Source: DASZGI01 sp035938995
GTDB taxonomy: Bacteria > Actinomycetota > Actinomycetes > Streptomycetales > Catenulisporaceae
NCBI RefSeq assembly: GCF_035938995.1
Contig: NZ_DASZGI010000100.1
Coordinates: 1-64,000, forward strand
Length of the DNA stretch: 64,000 bases
Reading direction: 5' to 3'
In this document: positions 32,007 through 40,565 of the stretch, one piece after another
Layout: each line of letters begins with the position of its first letter
Position numbering within the stretch: the stretch's first letter is position 1
Position numbers and translations under genes: made by a program
Notes under the pieces: generated by a model
Databases searched by the model: none
What the model saw: only the letters and a program-made list of their open reading frames with translations
Told to the model about the DNA's origin: nothing

Positions 32007-33387
32007 GGCCGAATTCCTCCGTGGTCAGAGCGATGCCGGGGTCGGCGGCCGCGGCGACGGCTGGGGCGAACGCGGTGTGCGCGGTACGGCTGGGCAGCGG
32101 GTAGACCGACCGGCCGATCACGGCGCGCAGGATCGTCGCCGCCCGGTAGGCGCCGAGGCCCAGGTCGGGCACGCCCACGCCGTGGGTGTGGAGCTCGGCG
32201 TTCTGGACGAACAGCCGGGCGCGTGTCCCGTTCAGACGGACGCGGTGGTCTCGGTCTACGACCCACCGCCCGGCCGCGTCGTGCTTGGCGAGCGGGTCGA
32301 GAGCGGCGAGGAAGTCCGGACGGCGTGGCGCGTAGCCAGTAGCCAGGATCAGGCGCTCGGTGTGGACGGTGAATCGCTCGGCGGTATGGCGGTGCTGGAA
32401 GGTGAGGGTGAGCGAGTCCGCGGTGCGGTGGCCCGTGACCGCTTCAGCGCCGGGCATGAGCGTGACGCCGGTCGAGGTGATGCCGTCCGGGAACGCGCGG
32501 GTGTCGAGTTCCGCGCGGATCTCGGCCAGGGTTTCGGCGGAGACGGCTTTATAGAGCCGGCTCTGAGCGGCAACGAGGTCGTCGCGCGCGGGCTCGGCGA
32601 GGCGGTGGAAGTGGTCGGTGTAGTCCGGGGTGAAGTGTTCGAGCCCGAGCTTCGAGTACTCCATCGGCTCGAACGCCGCCGACCTGGTGATCCAGCGCAG
32701 TCGCCGGCCCGGGCGGTGCCACGAGCGCAGGAGGTCGAGGACGACTTCCGCACCGGACTGGCCGGAGCCGAGGACTGTCACGTCGTCGGCGGACCGAATG
32801 TATTCGAGGCGGTCGAGGTAGTGGGCGCTGTGGATCGCGCCGAGATTGGCGAGGGGGCAGGGAATGAACGGCTCAGTGCCGATGGCGAGGACGAGGTTGG
32901 GGGTGAGGAGTGTGCGGGTGGGGGTGTGCGAGCCAGGGTTCAAGGAGGAGACGGCGAATCCGTCGCGGGCGTCGGGCAGGCGGACGGGGTGCACGGCCGT
33001 CACGCGGGAAGCAAAGCGGCAGCTCGGCAGGCTCACGGCTACCGACCGGCAATAGGCCTCGTACTCCCGGCGCGGGACGTGCCACTGCTCGGAGAAGTAG
33101 AACCCGAACAGCCGCCCGGTGTCGCGCAGCCAGGCCAGATAGCTGTGGCGGCTGGTGGGGTCGACGAGGCTGACCAGATCGGCGAGGAAGGGCACCTGAA
33201 GCGTCGCGCCCTCGACCATCATGCCGGGGTGCCAGGAGAACTCGGTCTTGTCGTCGAGGAACGCGGCGCGTAGCCCGCTCACTGGTTCGGCGAGGGCAGC
33301 GAGGGCGAGGTTGAACGGGCCGACGCCGATTCCGGCCAGGTCCACGAGCTCCGGCTCGGGCACTGTGCCCGTCTTGTCGTTGGTCAC
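31894..33387 (-). CDS. rhbE: FAD/NADPH-dependent amine N-hydroxylase (RhbE/IucD type)
   Basis: This 497-residue monooxygenase has an FAD site near its start (GIGVGPFNLALAALAE), an NADPH site (VLGSGQSGAEVVLDLL, about residue 215) and the ATGY motif (LILATGYAPRRP). It should N-hydroxylate 1,3-diaminopropane supplied by the two upstream genes. The GTG start 33387 overlaps the acetyltransferase stop (GTGA). The last 38 codons overlap rhbF in another frame, across short TCTGTG-type repeats. A frameshift in that repeat could change where the protein ends. Confidence 0.9.
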   Translation of the reverse strand: MTNDKTGTVPEPELVDLAGIGVGPFNLALAALAEPVSGLRAAFLDDKTEFSWHPGMMVEGATLQVPFLADLVSLVDPTSRHSYLAWLRDTGRLFGFYFSEQWHVPRREYEAYCRSVAVSLPSCRFASRVTAVHPVRLPDARDGFAVSSLNPGSHTPTRTLLTPNLVLAIGTEPFIPCPLANLGAIHSAHYLDRLEYIRSADDVTVLGSGQSGAEVVLDLLRSWHRPGRRLRWITRSAAFEPMEYSKLGLEHFTPDYTDHFHRLAEPARDDLVAAQSRLYKAVSAETLAEIRAELDTRAFPDGITSTGVTLMPGAEAVTGHRTADSLTLTFQHRHTAERFTVHTERLILATGYAPRRPDFLAALDPLAKHDAAGRWVVDRDHRVRLNGTRARLFVQNAELHTHGVGVPDLGLGAYRAATILRAVIGRSVYPLPSRTAHTAFAPAVAAAADPGIALTTEEFGHDIRQHGHLGGPRPAPDYADTDADPDALCRAAPGRAH

Positions 33388-33977
33388 GGCTCCCCCGCAT
33401 CGGACGGGCGGCGCGGCCTCGGGACGGCGGAGCGGATCACCAACACCGCTCGCTTCTCCGGCAGGTCGACGATCCCGGAGGGTTCGAACCCTGCTGCTCG
33501 GAACGCGCGCACCGAGGCGGTGTTGCGGGCATCGGGTTCGGCGACGACGCGGCACGGACCGGCCGACCGGGTTTGGATGGCGTCGCAGACCACGCGCAGG
33601 AGCAGCGTGCCGAGTCCGATGCCGCGGCAGTCGGGCTCGCCGATCAGGAAGTGGACGCCGACGTCGTCGCGCAGCGCCGGGTAGTACTCGGCCAGCCGGT
33701 CCTCCGCGGCGCGATAGACCTCCCAGTAGCCGATCGAGCGACCGGCGAGACGCGCCACGTACGGTTCGGTGTGCGCTGCCGCGCGTTGCCCGGCCACATG
33801 CTCGGCGACGCGCTCGATCGAGCCGTCCAGCTCCCAGTACCGCGCCACGGTCGGGTCGTTCATCCACCGGTGGATGTCCGGCAGATCGCGCTCGGGCTTG
33901 ACCGGGCTGAGGGTGAGCCGCCCGGCCTGCGTCGGCAGATCCCACCAGCGCGGGGCTGCCGGGGTTCCGACGCTCAT
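33384..33977 (-). CDS. rhbD: Hydroxylamine N-acetyltransferase (RhbD/IucB type, GNAT fold)
   Basis: This 197-residue acyltransferase of the siderophore group has the N-terminal pattern LSPVKPERDLPDIHRWMNDP, a central GYWEVYRAAEDRLAEYY with the catalytic-site region, and the acetyl-CoA loop RGIGLGTLLLRVV. It should acetylate N-hydroxy-diaminopropane to form the hydroxamate. The start ATG 33977 overlaps the stop of the upstream synthetase gene (ATGA); the open frame upstream is a shadow. Confidence 0.88.
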   Translation of the reverse strand: MSVGTPAAPRWWDLPTQAGRLTLSPVKPERDLPDIHRWMNDPTVARYWELDGSIERVAEHVAGQRAAAHTEPYVARLAGRSIGYWEVYRAAEDRLAEYYPALRDDVGVHFLIGEPDCRGIGLGTLLLRVVCDAIQTRSAGPCRVVAEPDARNTASVRAFRAAGFEPSGIVDLPEKRAVLVIRSAVPRPRRPSDAGEP

Positions 33978-35719
33978 GGGGTGTTTCCGGCGGCGCGGGC
34001 GGCGAACGGATTGCGGATATCGACGTACACGGACTGCGTGGCCAGGTCCCCGACCAGCTCGTCCAGTCCCTGCGCGCGGGTGCGCAGATTCGCCTTGCAC
34101 CGCAGGGTCTGCGCGTTCAGCAGCAGGTCCACCGGCGGGTGTCCGCGCAGCGGCGCGAGCAGGTCTGCGGCCAGGCCCAGCAGCCGCCGCTCGTCGGCGA
34201 GCCCGGCGCAGCCGAAGGCGCCGATGACACCCATCAGATTATTGATCCCGACGTAGTAGAGCAGCCGCTCGGAGACGACGTCGTCCGGCACGACCGTCTC
34301 GCTGGCCCGGCCGAGCCCTGGGATGCCGCTGAGCGCCTCGAGCTCGGCGATCCGGGATTCACGATAGTAGAAGCCCTGGTTGTCGCGGTACCAGCCGGTG
34401 CCCGGGTAGCCGCGACCGTCGAACTGGATCAGCGTGTTCTGCTGGTGTGCCTCGAGGGTCACCCCGTACTCGGCGTCGAGCCAGAGCAGCGGCGTGATCA
34501 GGACGCTGACGTACCGGGCGAACCACTCGTCCGCCACCGCCGCCGCCGGCCGGCCCTCAGCCGCCGCGAGCGCGTGCACGTGGGCGGATAGCTCGTGCGG
34601 GTGCCCATCCCCTGCTGCCGCGCCGCGTCCGAGATCGGTCAGCGCCGCGACGCAGTACACGAAGTCCGACTTCCGGAAGGGTGCGTGGCGGAACGAGACG
34701 TCGAGTCCCGGCACACCGTCCGCGGCCAGGTACGCGGCGTCGGTCAGCACCCGGAAGCCGGGGTGTGCGGTGAGCAGCCGGGTGCCGAGTTCGCCGGACA
34801 GCAGGCGGTGCGCCTCGATCCCGCGCAGCAGCTCCTTGCGCAGGTTCTCCCGGCGGGAGTTGGTGATGTTCAGGGCCAGCGAGAGTTTGAGCAAAACCGG
34901 CGCGTCCGGACGGTACACGGTGCGCAGGGACGACGTCGGGTACCAGGTGGCGCCGGCTGGGCCGAGGCGGGCTAGGCGACCCGCCGTGATCAGCTCGCGC
35001 ACCGCCGGGCGCCGCATGAGCTCCGCGGCCTGCCACGGGTGAGCTGGGATCAATGCCCTGCCGTCCGGGATCAGGCTGCTGAGGAACGCGGCGAGGTCGG
35101 GGGCGGTCGGGCCGAGTTCGCTGTCGTGCGCGGCGAGGTCCGGGTCGACGGCGAACCAGTGCAGCGGGAAGGCGCCGCGCAGTTCCGGTGAGTACCGGGC
35201 GGAGGCGTCCAGGTCGAGGCCGTCCCGGCTCTTGGGGGTCGGGTGGTGCGGATGCCCGGCCAGCAGCCCCTGCTCGGCGATGAGGAAGGGCGTCGCACCA
35301 GCCTCGGGTTCGGGCCGGGCGGCGCGGTCGGCCAGGTGCGCTCCGATGCGGTCCGCGGACTCGATGGCGCGCCGCACCAGGTCCTCCAGCGCCTCGCCCT
35401 GGGCCCCGGCGCCCTCCCCTGCGAGTCTCGCCAAGCCGCCGGGACTGAGCGGGCCGATCGGCGTGCTGGGCGCCCCGAGGCGGTGCAGGCCCGTCGGCGA
35501 CCAGTACTCGACCGGCACGGCCAGCGTGGCGCCGCCGACGTCGAGCCGCAGCGTGCCGCCGGGCGGGGCGGCCACCGCGTTCTCCCGGATCCAGCAGCGC
35601 AGCAGCGCCTCGAGGGCGAGTCGGTCCGCTCCCACCTGGCCCGCGGGCGGGACCGAGGCCCCGGCGGGGGCGAGCACCGAGGTCGGCAGGGGAGGCGGCG
35701 GGGCCGCGGCGGAAGTCAC
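33974..35719 (-). CDS. rhbC: NIS siderophore synthetase, IucA/RhbC type
   Basis: This 581-residue IucA/IucC-family synthetase should join the first hydroxamate arm to citrate. Motifs include GHPHHPTPKSRDGL, LIPAHPWQ, SSLRTVYRPDAPVLLKLSL, NITNSRRENL and the C-terminal HQQNTLIQF and LRCKANL. The GTG start 35719 is chosen because AAGGA stands about 9 nt upstream and the length fits the family; the longer frame is a shadow of the decarboxylase. It is 20 bp after the decarboxylase and overlaps the acetyltransferase. Confidence 0.9.
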   Translation of the reverse strand: MTSAAAPPPPLPTSVLAPAGASVPPAGQVGADRLALEALLRCWIRENAVAAPPGGTLRLDVGGATLAVPVEYWSPTGLHRLGAPSTPIGPLSPGGLARLAGEGAGAQGEALEDLVRRAIESADRIGAHLADRAARPEPEAGATPFLIAEQGLLAGHPHHPTPKSRDGLDLDASARYSPELRGAFPLHWFAVDPDLAAHDSELGPTAPDLAAFLSSLIPDGRALIPAHPWQAAELMRRPAVRELITAGRLARLGPAGATWYPTSSLRTVYRPDAPVLLKLSLALNITNSRRENLRKELLRGIEAHRLLSGELGTRLLTAHPGFRVLTDAAYLAADGVPGLDVSFRHAPFRKSDFVYCVAALTDLGRGAAAGDGHPHELSAHVHALAAAEGRPAAAVADEWFARYVSVLITPLLWLDAEYGVTLEAHQQNTLIQFDGRGYPGTGWYRDNQGFYYRESRIAELEALSGIPGLGRASETVVPDDVVSERLLYYVGINNLMGVIGAFGCAGLADERRLLGLAADLLAPLRGHPPVDLLLNAQTLRCKANLRTRAQGLDELVGDLATQSVYVDIRNPFAARAAGNTP

Positions 35720-35739
35720 GGGGGCGTTCCTTAAGGCGG

Positions 35740-37194
35740 TCAGGAGGGCAGGTCTTCGGCGGCTCCGGCGGCTGCCACCAGGTCGAGCAGCCGGTCGAGG
35801 TCTTCGGGTGTGGTCTGCGGGTTGAGCAGGGTGAGCTTCAGCCGCAGCGAGCCGGGTCCGTTCGGTTTGCCGTCCGGTCCGGGCAGTTCGGTGCGCCCGA
35901 TCACCGCCGAGCCCTCGGCCAGCAGCCTGCGCCGCAGCGCCGCGTTGACCCGGTCCGGGTCGCCGTAGCGGGGTAGGTAGCGGAACAGCACGGTGGTCAG
36001 GGCCGGTTCGACGGCGAGTTCGAACTCGGAGCGGGCGCGGACCGCGGCGGCTGTGTGGGCGGTCAGCGCGAAGCAGTGCTCGATCAGGGCGGCCAGACCG
36101 GCGCGGCCGAGGGCCTGGCAGGTGGCGACGATCTTGACCGCGTCGGCGCGGCGGGTGGTGCGCACCGAGCGGTCGAGCAGGTTGGGGTATCCGGCCCGCT
36201 CGTCGTCGAGGGCGGACAGGTACGCCACGCGGCGGGCCAGCGGGCCGAACGCGGCGCGGTCGCGGGCCAGCAGCACCCCTGCGGGGATCGACTGCCAGCC
36301 GAACTTGTGCAGGTCGATGCTGACCGAGTCGGCCTCTTCGATCCCGTCGAGCATCGGGCGGCGCCGGTCGGAAAACAGCAGGCCACCGCCGTACGCGGCG
36401 TCCACGTGGAACCAGGCGCCGCGCCGGTGGGCGATCCGGGCGCACTCGGCGAGCGGGTCGATCGCGCCGGCGTCGGTGGTCCCGGCGGTGCCGACGACGG
36501 CGGCGATCAGGTGGTTGTCCGCCTCGAGACGGGCCGCTGTCTCCTCGAGGGCCTGCGGGTCCATCCGGTGGTCCGGGCCGATGGGCACGGGCACGACGGC
36601 GCGCTCGCCGATGCCGAGCAGCGCGGCCGCGCGGGCGAGCGAGAAGTGCGCGACGGCGGAGGTGAGGATCTTGATCCGGCCGGCCGCGTAGCTGGGGATG
36701 CCCTCCTCAGCCGGGTCGGTGTCGTAGGCCCGGTGGATCGCCTCGTACCGGGCGAACATCAGGGCCATGAGGTTGGATTCGGTGCCGCCGGTGGTCACCG
36801 TGCCGCCGGGGTGCGAGGCCGTCGCGCCGAAGCACAGCCCGGCCAGCGCCGCGACGAGCTCCTCCTCGATGACGCTCGGCGCGGCGGACTGGTCCCAGGA
36901 GTCCATCGACGGGTTCAGCTCGCCGATCAGGGCGTCCAGGGCGGCGGAGGCCGCCAGGACCGGGCCATGCAGGTGCGCGGCGGTGTGCGGGTGGCGCGGC
37001 TGGACGGTCTCGGCGCGGACGAGGGCGGCGAGGGCGTCGAGCGCGGCCGGACCTGCGCCGTGCTCGGGCAGCACGGCGCCGAGGGCAGCGCGTACGCGTT
37101 CTGCGACCGCTGCGGGGCCGCCGGGCGGCAAAGGTCGCTCCGGCGTCGGGAAGGACGCCGGAAGAGGCGCAGGGGCGTCGGTCGGGTCCGTCAT
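35740..37194 (-). CDS. rhbB: L-2,4-diaminobutyrate decarboxylase (PLP, group II)
   Basis: This 484-residue PLP enzyme converts diaminobutyrate to 1,3-diaminopropane, the backbone of the siderophore arms. The fold-type I decarboxylase motifs are clear: GGTVTTGGTESNLMAL, HFSLARAAALLGIG, AWFHVDAAYGGGLLF and the PLP-binding Lys in DLHKFGWQS. The start ATG 37194 overlaps the aminotransferase stop by four bases. Aromatic amino-acid decarboxylases share the fold, but the context points to diaminobutyrate. Confidence 0.9.
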   Translation of the reverse strand: MTDPTDAPAPLPASFPTPERPLPPGGPAAVAERVRAALGAVLPEHGAGPAALDALAALVRAETVQPRHPHTAAHLHGPVLAASAALDALIGELNPSMDSWDQSAAPSVIEEELVAALAGLCFGATASHPGGTVTTGGTESNLMALMFARYEAIHRAYDTDPAEEGIPSYAAGRIKILTSAVAHFSLARAAALLGIGERAVVPVPIGPDHRMDPQALEETAARLEADNHLIAAVVGTAGTTDAGAIDPLAECARIAHRRGAWFHVDAAYGGGLLFSDRRRPMLDGIEEADSVSIDLHKFGWQSIPAGVLLARDRAAFGPLARRVAYLSALDDERAGYPNLLDRSVRTTRRADAVKIVATCQALGRAGLAALIEHCFALTAHTAAAVRARSEFELAVEPALTTVLFRYLPRYGDPDRVNAALRRRLLAEGSAVIGRTELPGPDGKPNGPGSLRLKLTLLNPQTTPEDLDRLLDLVAAAGAAEDLPS

Positions 37195-38621
37195 GGGCGT
37201 GGGTCCCTGCTCAGTTGCGCGAGCGCGTCCGTGAGGATCCCGATCACCCGGTCTGCCTCGGCGTCGGTGATGGTCAGCGGGGGCAGCAGGCGCAGGACGG
37301 CGCCGTGGTGGCCGCCGAGTTCGACCAGCAGGCCGCGCTCGAACGCGGCGGCGCGAAGGCGGCGGGCGAGGCCGGGGGCGGCGGGGCGGGCGCCAAGCGG
37401 GTCCGGAGCTGCGTCGGGATAGACCACCTCGAGGCCGAGCATGAGGCCGCGCCCGCGTACGTCGCCGACGACCGGATACTGCCGCGCAGCCTCGCGCAGA
37501 GCCCGCTCGAGCCGCTCGCCGACCTTGCGGGCGCGGGCGGCCAGGTCGTGCTCACGGACATATTTGATCGTGGTGGTCCCGGCGGCCATGGCGAGCTGGT
37601 GGCCGCGGAAGGTGCCCGCGTGGGCGCCCTCGGTCCACCGGTCGAGGCTGGAGCGGTAGACGATCACGGCCAAAGGCAGGCCGCCGCCGATCGCCTTCGA
37701 CAGGACCATGACGTCCGGAGCGATCCCGGCGTGGTCCACTCCCCACAGCTCACCGGTGCGCCCCAGGCCGGTCTGGACCTCGTCGGCGATCAGGGGGATG
37801 CGGTGCGCGCGGGTGATCTCCCGGACGGCGCGCAGCCAGTCGTCCGGAGCCGGGATCACGCCGCCCTCTCCCTGGACCGGTTCGACGAGCAGCGCGGCGG
37901 GCGGTGTCAGGCCCGATCCAGGGTCCGCGAGGAGGCGGCGCAACCGCTCGGTGGCGATGCGCACTCCGCCCTCGCCGCCGACGCCATAGGGGCACCGGTA
38001 ATCCTGCGGGAAGGGCAGACGCGTGACTCCGGCGTCCGATACGCGGGCGGCGATACGAACCGATGTGTCGCCTGAGGCGGCGAGCGTGGCGGCCGTCATC
38101 CCGTGGTAGGCGCCGGTGAACGCGATAAGGCCGGTCTCGCCGGTGGCCGTGCGGGCGAGTTTGAGCGCGGCCTCGACGGCGTCCGCGCCCGACGGACCGC
38201 AGAACTGGATTCGGGCGTCGGCCGCCAGCTCCCGCGGCAGGACACCGAGCAGGGTCTCGGTGAACTCGTCTTTGATCGGCGTCGCGAGATCGAGCACGTG
38301 CAGGGGCGCGCCGGAGTCCAGCACACGGCGGATCGCGCCGATCGCGACGGGATGGTTGTGGCCGAGGGCGAGCGTGCCCGCCCCCGCCAGGCAGTCGAGG
38401 TAGACGCGCCCGTCCGCGCCGTAGACCGTCATGCCTTCGGCACGCACCGGGACGATTGGGAGATGCCGCGCGTACGTCCTGGCGGCGGACTCGCGCTTCG
38501 CCTGCCGGGCCAGGATCGCGGTCTTGCCCGACTCGTCCGGCTCTTCGGGGCCGACAGGGGCCTGATGGCGGCTCGCGATCGAGCCGCCGCCCCGGTGAGC
38601 CTCGAAGAGCACCTTTCGCAT
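37191..38621 (-). CDS. rhbA: Diaminobutyrate-2-oxoglutarate aminotransferase (class III)
   Basis: This 476-residue class III aminotransferase makes L-2,4-diaminobutyrate from aspartate semialdehyde and glutamate. Motifs are CLAGAGTLALGHNHP, FCGPSGADAVEAALKLAR, FTGAYHGMTAATLAASG, LIADEVQTGLGRTGELW and the PLP Lys in VLSKAIGGGLPLAV. EctB of ectoine synthesis is the same reaction type, but no ectA or ectC lies nearby and a diaminobutyrate decarboxylase follows. First gene of the operon; the promoter and a weak iron-box-like site lie just upstream. Confidence 0.9.
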   Translation of the reverse strand: MRKVLFEAHRGGGSIASRHQAPVGPEEPDESGKTAILARQAKRESAARTYARHLPIVPVRAEGMTVYGADGRVYLDCLAGAGTLALGHNHPVAIGAIRRVLDSGAPLHVLDLATPIKDEFTETLLGVLPRELAADARIQFCGPSGADAVEAALKLARTATGETGLIAFTGAYHGMTAATLAASGDTSVRIAARVSDAGVTRLPFPQDYRCPYGVGGEGGVRIATERLRRLLADPGSGLTPPAALLVEPVQGEGGVIPAPDDWLRAVREITRAHRIPLIADEVQTGLGRTGELWGVDHAGIAPDVMVLSKAIGGGLPLAVIVYRSSLDRWTEGAHAGTFRGHQLAMAAGTTTIKYVREHDLAARARKVGERLERALREAARQYPVVGDVRGRGLMLGLEVVYPDAAPDPLGARPAAPGLARRLRAAAFERGLLVELGGHHGAVLRLLPPLTITDAEADRVIGILTDALAQLSRDPRP

Positions 38622-38658
38622 GTCTGTCCCTCACTGACGGTCTCGCAATGAAGATCGC

Positions 38659-38674
38659 TAGGAAGCAAGCCTCA
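38659..38674 (-). promoter_or_regulatory. Weak iron-box candidate and promoter of the siderophore operon
   Basis: On the minus strand TGAGGCTTGCTTCCTA keeps the outer AGG...CCT of DtxR/IdeR/DmdR boxes, but with 7 instead of 9 bases between. A TTGACG hexamer lies about 17 bp upstream, so the site would overlap the -10 region. Iron repression is expected for such operons, but this site is only a weak match. Confidence 0.35.
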
Positions 38675-38774
38675 CGCGGCCACGGGCAGTACGTCAACCC
38701 CATGTCACCGTCAAGAGTGAGTTGTCGGCTGAACACACCGGCCGCCAGTATCAGGGTATTGTATTAGCGTGAAA

Positions 38775-38816
38775 GTGGGAGGGGTGGGAGGGGTGGGAGG
38801 GGTGGGAGGGGTGGGA
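38775..38816 (+). repeat. G-rich 9-bp tandem repeat upstream of the siderophore operon
   Basis: The unit GTGGGAGGG is repeated four to five times almost perfectly, giving many runs of three or four G on the plus strand and strong G-quadruplex potential. It is about 155 bp upstream of rhbA, between its promoter and the hflX terminator. Confidence 0.9.
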
Positions 38817-38886
38817 GGAGAATGGACAGGCGGAGCAGAGGTCCGGGCGGGCAGAGGCGCGTAGTTGGTCGGCTGAGCAGAGGCGA

Positions 38887-38918
38887 AAGGGCGCGTCCGA
38901 GATCTCGGACGCGCCCTT
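38887..38918. terminator. hflX terminator: 32-bp perfect palindrome
   Basis: A 16-bp arm (AAGGGCGCGTCCGAGA, 38887-38902) is followed directly by its complement. On the minus strand it begins 10 bp after the hflX stop and is followed by TTTC. Confidence 0.8.
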
Positions 38919-38928
38919 CGACGTGTCG

Positions 38929-40413
38929 TTACGCGGCGGCGAACTCCCCGAGCGCGGCGGCGAGAACCGGGTCGACCCGGGCCACGATCCTGGTCCCCGA
39001 CTCCAGATGCGTCTCGCTCAGCATCTCGCCGGACGAGTGCACCCGGGCGATCAGGTCGCCCCGGCCGTACGGCACCAGGGCGTCGACCTCGACCGCGGGG
39101 CGCGGCAGGTCCTCCTCGACCGCGGCGAGCAGTTTGTCGATCCCCTCGCCGGTGCGCGCCGAGACCACCACGCAGTGCGGCTCGCGGCGGGTCAGCCGGG
39201 CGATCGTCTCCGCGTCGGCCGCGTCCGCCTTGTTGAGCACCACGATCTCGGGCACCTTGTGGGCGCCGATCTCCTGGAGCACCTCGCGCACGGCCGCGAT
39301 CTGCCCCTCGGGGTCCTCGTGCGAGGCGTCCACGACGTGCAGGATCAGATCGGCCTGCGCCACCTCCTCCAGGGTCGAGCGGAACGCGTCGACCAGCTGG
39401 TGGGGCAGGTGCCGGACGAATCCGACGGTGTCGGCGATGGTGAAGCCGCGGCCGCTGGAGGTCTGCGCCCGGCGCACGGTCGGGTCGAGGGTGGCGAACA
39501 GGGCGTCCTCCACCAGCACTCCGGCTCCGGTGATCCGGTTGAGCAGCGACGACTTGCCGCCGTTGGTGTACCCGGCGAGTGCCACGGCCGGGACCGCGCC
39601 GCGGCGCCGCTCCTGCCGCATCGTCTCCCGGGCCTTGCCCATGTCGGCGAGCTCCCGCCGCATCCTGGCCATCTTCTCCCGGATGCGCCGGCGGTCCAGC
39701 TCGATCTTCGTCTCACCGGGACCGCGGGTGGCGATGCCGCCGCCGCCCCCTGTCCCCGAACCACCCGTGCCGCCGCCGCCCATCTGGCGGGACAGCGACT
39801 GGCCCCAGCCGCGCAGCCTGGGCAGCATGTACTGCATCTGCGCGAGGGCGACCTGCGCCTTACCCTCCCGGGACTTGGCGTGCTGGGCGAAGATGTCCAG
39901 AATCAGGGCCGTGCGGTCGACGACCTTGACCTTGACCACGTCCTCCAGGTGGATCAGCTGCGCCGGGGTGAGCTCGCCGTCGCAGATGACGGTGTCGGCG
40001 CCGCTGGAGACCACGATGTCGCGCAGCTCACGGGCCTTGCCCGAGCCGATGTAGGTCGCCGGGTCGGGCCGGTCGCGCCGCTGGATGACCCCGTCGAGCA
40101 CTTGTGAGCCCGCGGTTTCGGCCAGCGCGGCCAGCTCGCGCAGCGAGGCCTCGGCGTCCGCCGCGGTCCCGCTGTGCCACACGCCGACCAGGACGACCCG
40201 CTCGAGCCGCAGCCTGCGGTACTCGACCTCGGTGACGTCTTCGAGTTCGGTGGAAAGGCCCGCGACCCGACGCAGCGATTGGCGGTCGGCCAGGTCGAGT
40301 TGATCGCCGTCGTAGACGGCGGAAAGGTCTTCGGCTCCGTAGCGGGGATCGACGCGGTAACGCTCCTCCTCGTCAGTGCCGTGACCGGTTACGAGGCGGT
40401 GCGATTCCTTCAT
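38929..40413 (-). CDS. hflX: Ribosome-associated GTPase HflX
   Basis: This 494-residue GTPase splits or rescues stalled ribosomes under stress. An N-terminal HflX domain (VVLVGVWHSGTAADAEASL, then DGVIQRRDRPDPATYIGSGK) and a Gly-rich linker (MGGGGTGGSGTGGGGG) are followed by the G domain: G1 AGYTNGGKSSLLN, G2/G3 ADTVGFVRHLP and G4 VLNKAD. The start ATG 40413 has GAAGGGAAG just upstream. It is monocistronic with a clear terminator. Confidence 0.93.
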   Translation of the reverse strand: MKESHRLVTGHGTDEEERYRVDPRYGAEDLSAVYDGDQLDLADRQSLRRVAGLSTELEDVTEVEYRRLRLERVVLVGVWHSGTAADAEASLRELAALAETAGSQVLDGVIQRRDRPDPATYIGSGKARELRDIVVSSGADTVICDGELTPAQLIHLEDVVKVKVVDRTALILDIFAQHAKSREGKAQVALAQMQYMLPRLRGWGQSLSRQMGGGGTGGSGTGGGGGIATRGPGETKIELDRRRIREKMARMRRELADMGKARETMRQERRRGAVPAVALAGYTNGGKSSLLNRITGAGVLVEDALFATLDPTVRRAQTSSGRGFTIADTVGFVRHLPHQLVDAFRSTLEEVAQADLILHVVDASHEDPEGQIAAVREVLQEIGAHKVPEIVVLNKADAADAETIARLTRREPHCVVVSARTGEGIDKLLAAVEEDLPRPAVEVDALVPYGRGDLIARVHSSGEMLSETHLESGTRIVARVDPVLAAALGEFAAA

Positions 40414-40565
40414 GTCTTCCCTTCAGAGGTGCCAGCCGCCCGCACGGAGAGTGGGGGCGGCGCTACCTCTCGATGGTCGCACGCCCTCAAGCAGGCGGAC
40501 GAACCGTTTATCTTCCCCGTGTTCTTCAGCTCCTGTTTTCGCTCAAGTGCGTACCCGACCAGTTC

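Noticed and set aside
37191..38621. Ectoine biosynthesis (EctB)
   Set aside because: The same reaction type, but ectA and ectC are absent and a diaminobutyrate decarboxylase with siderophore synthetases follows.
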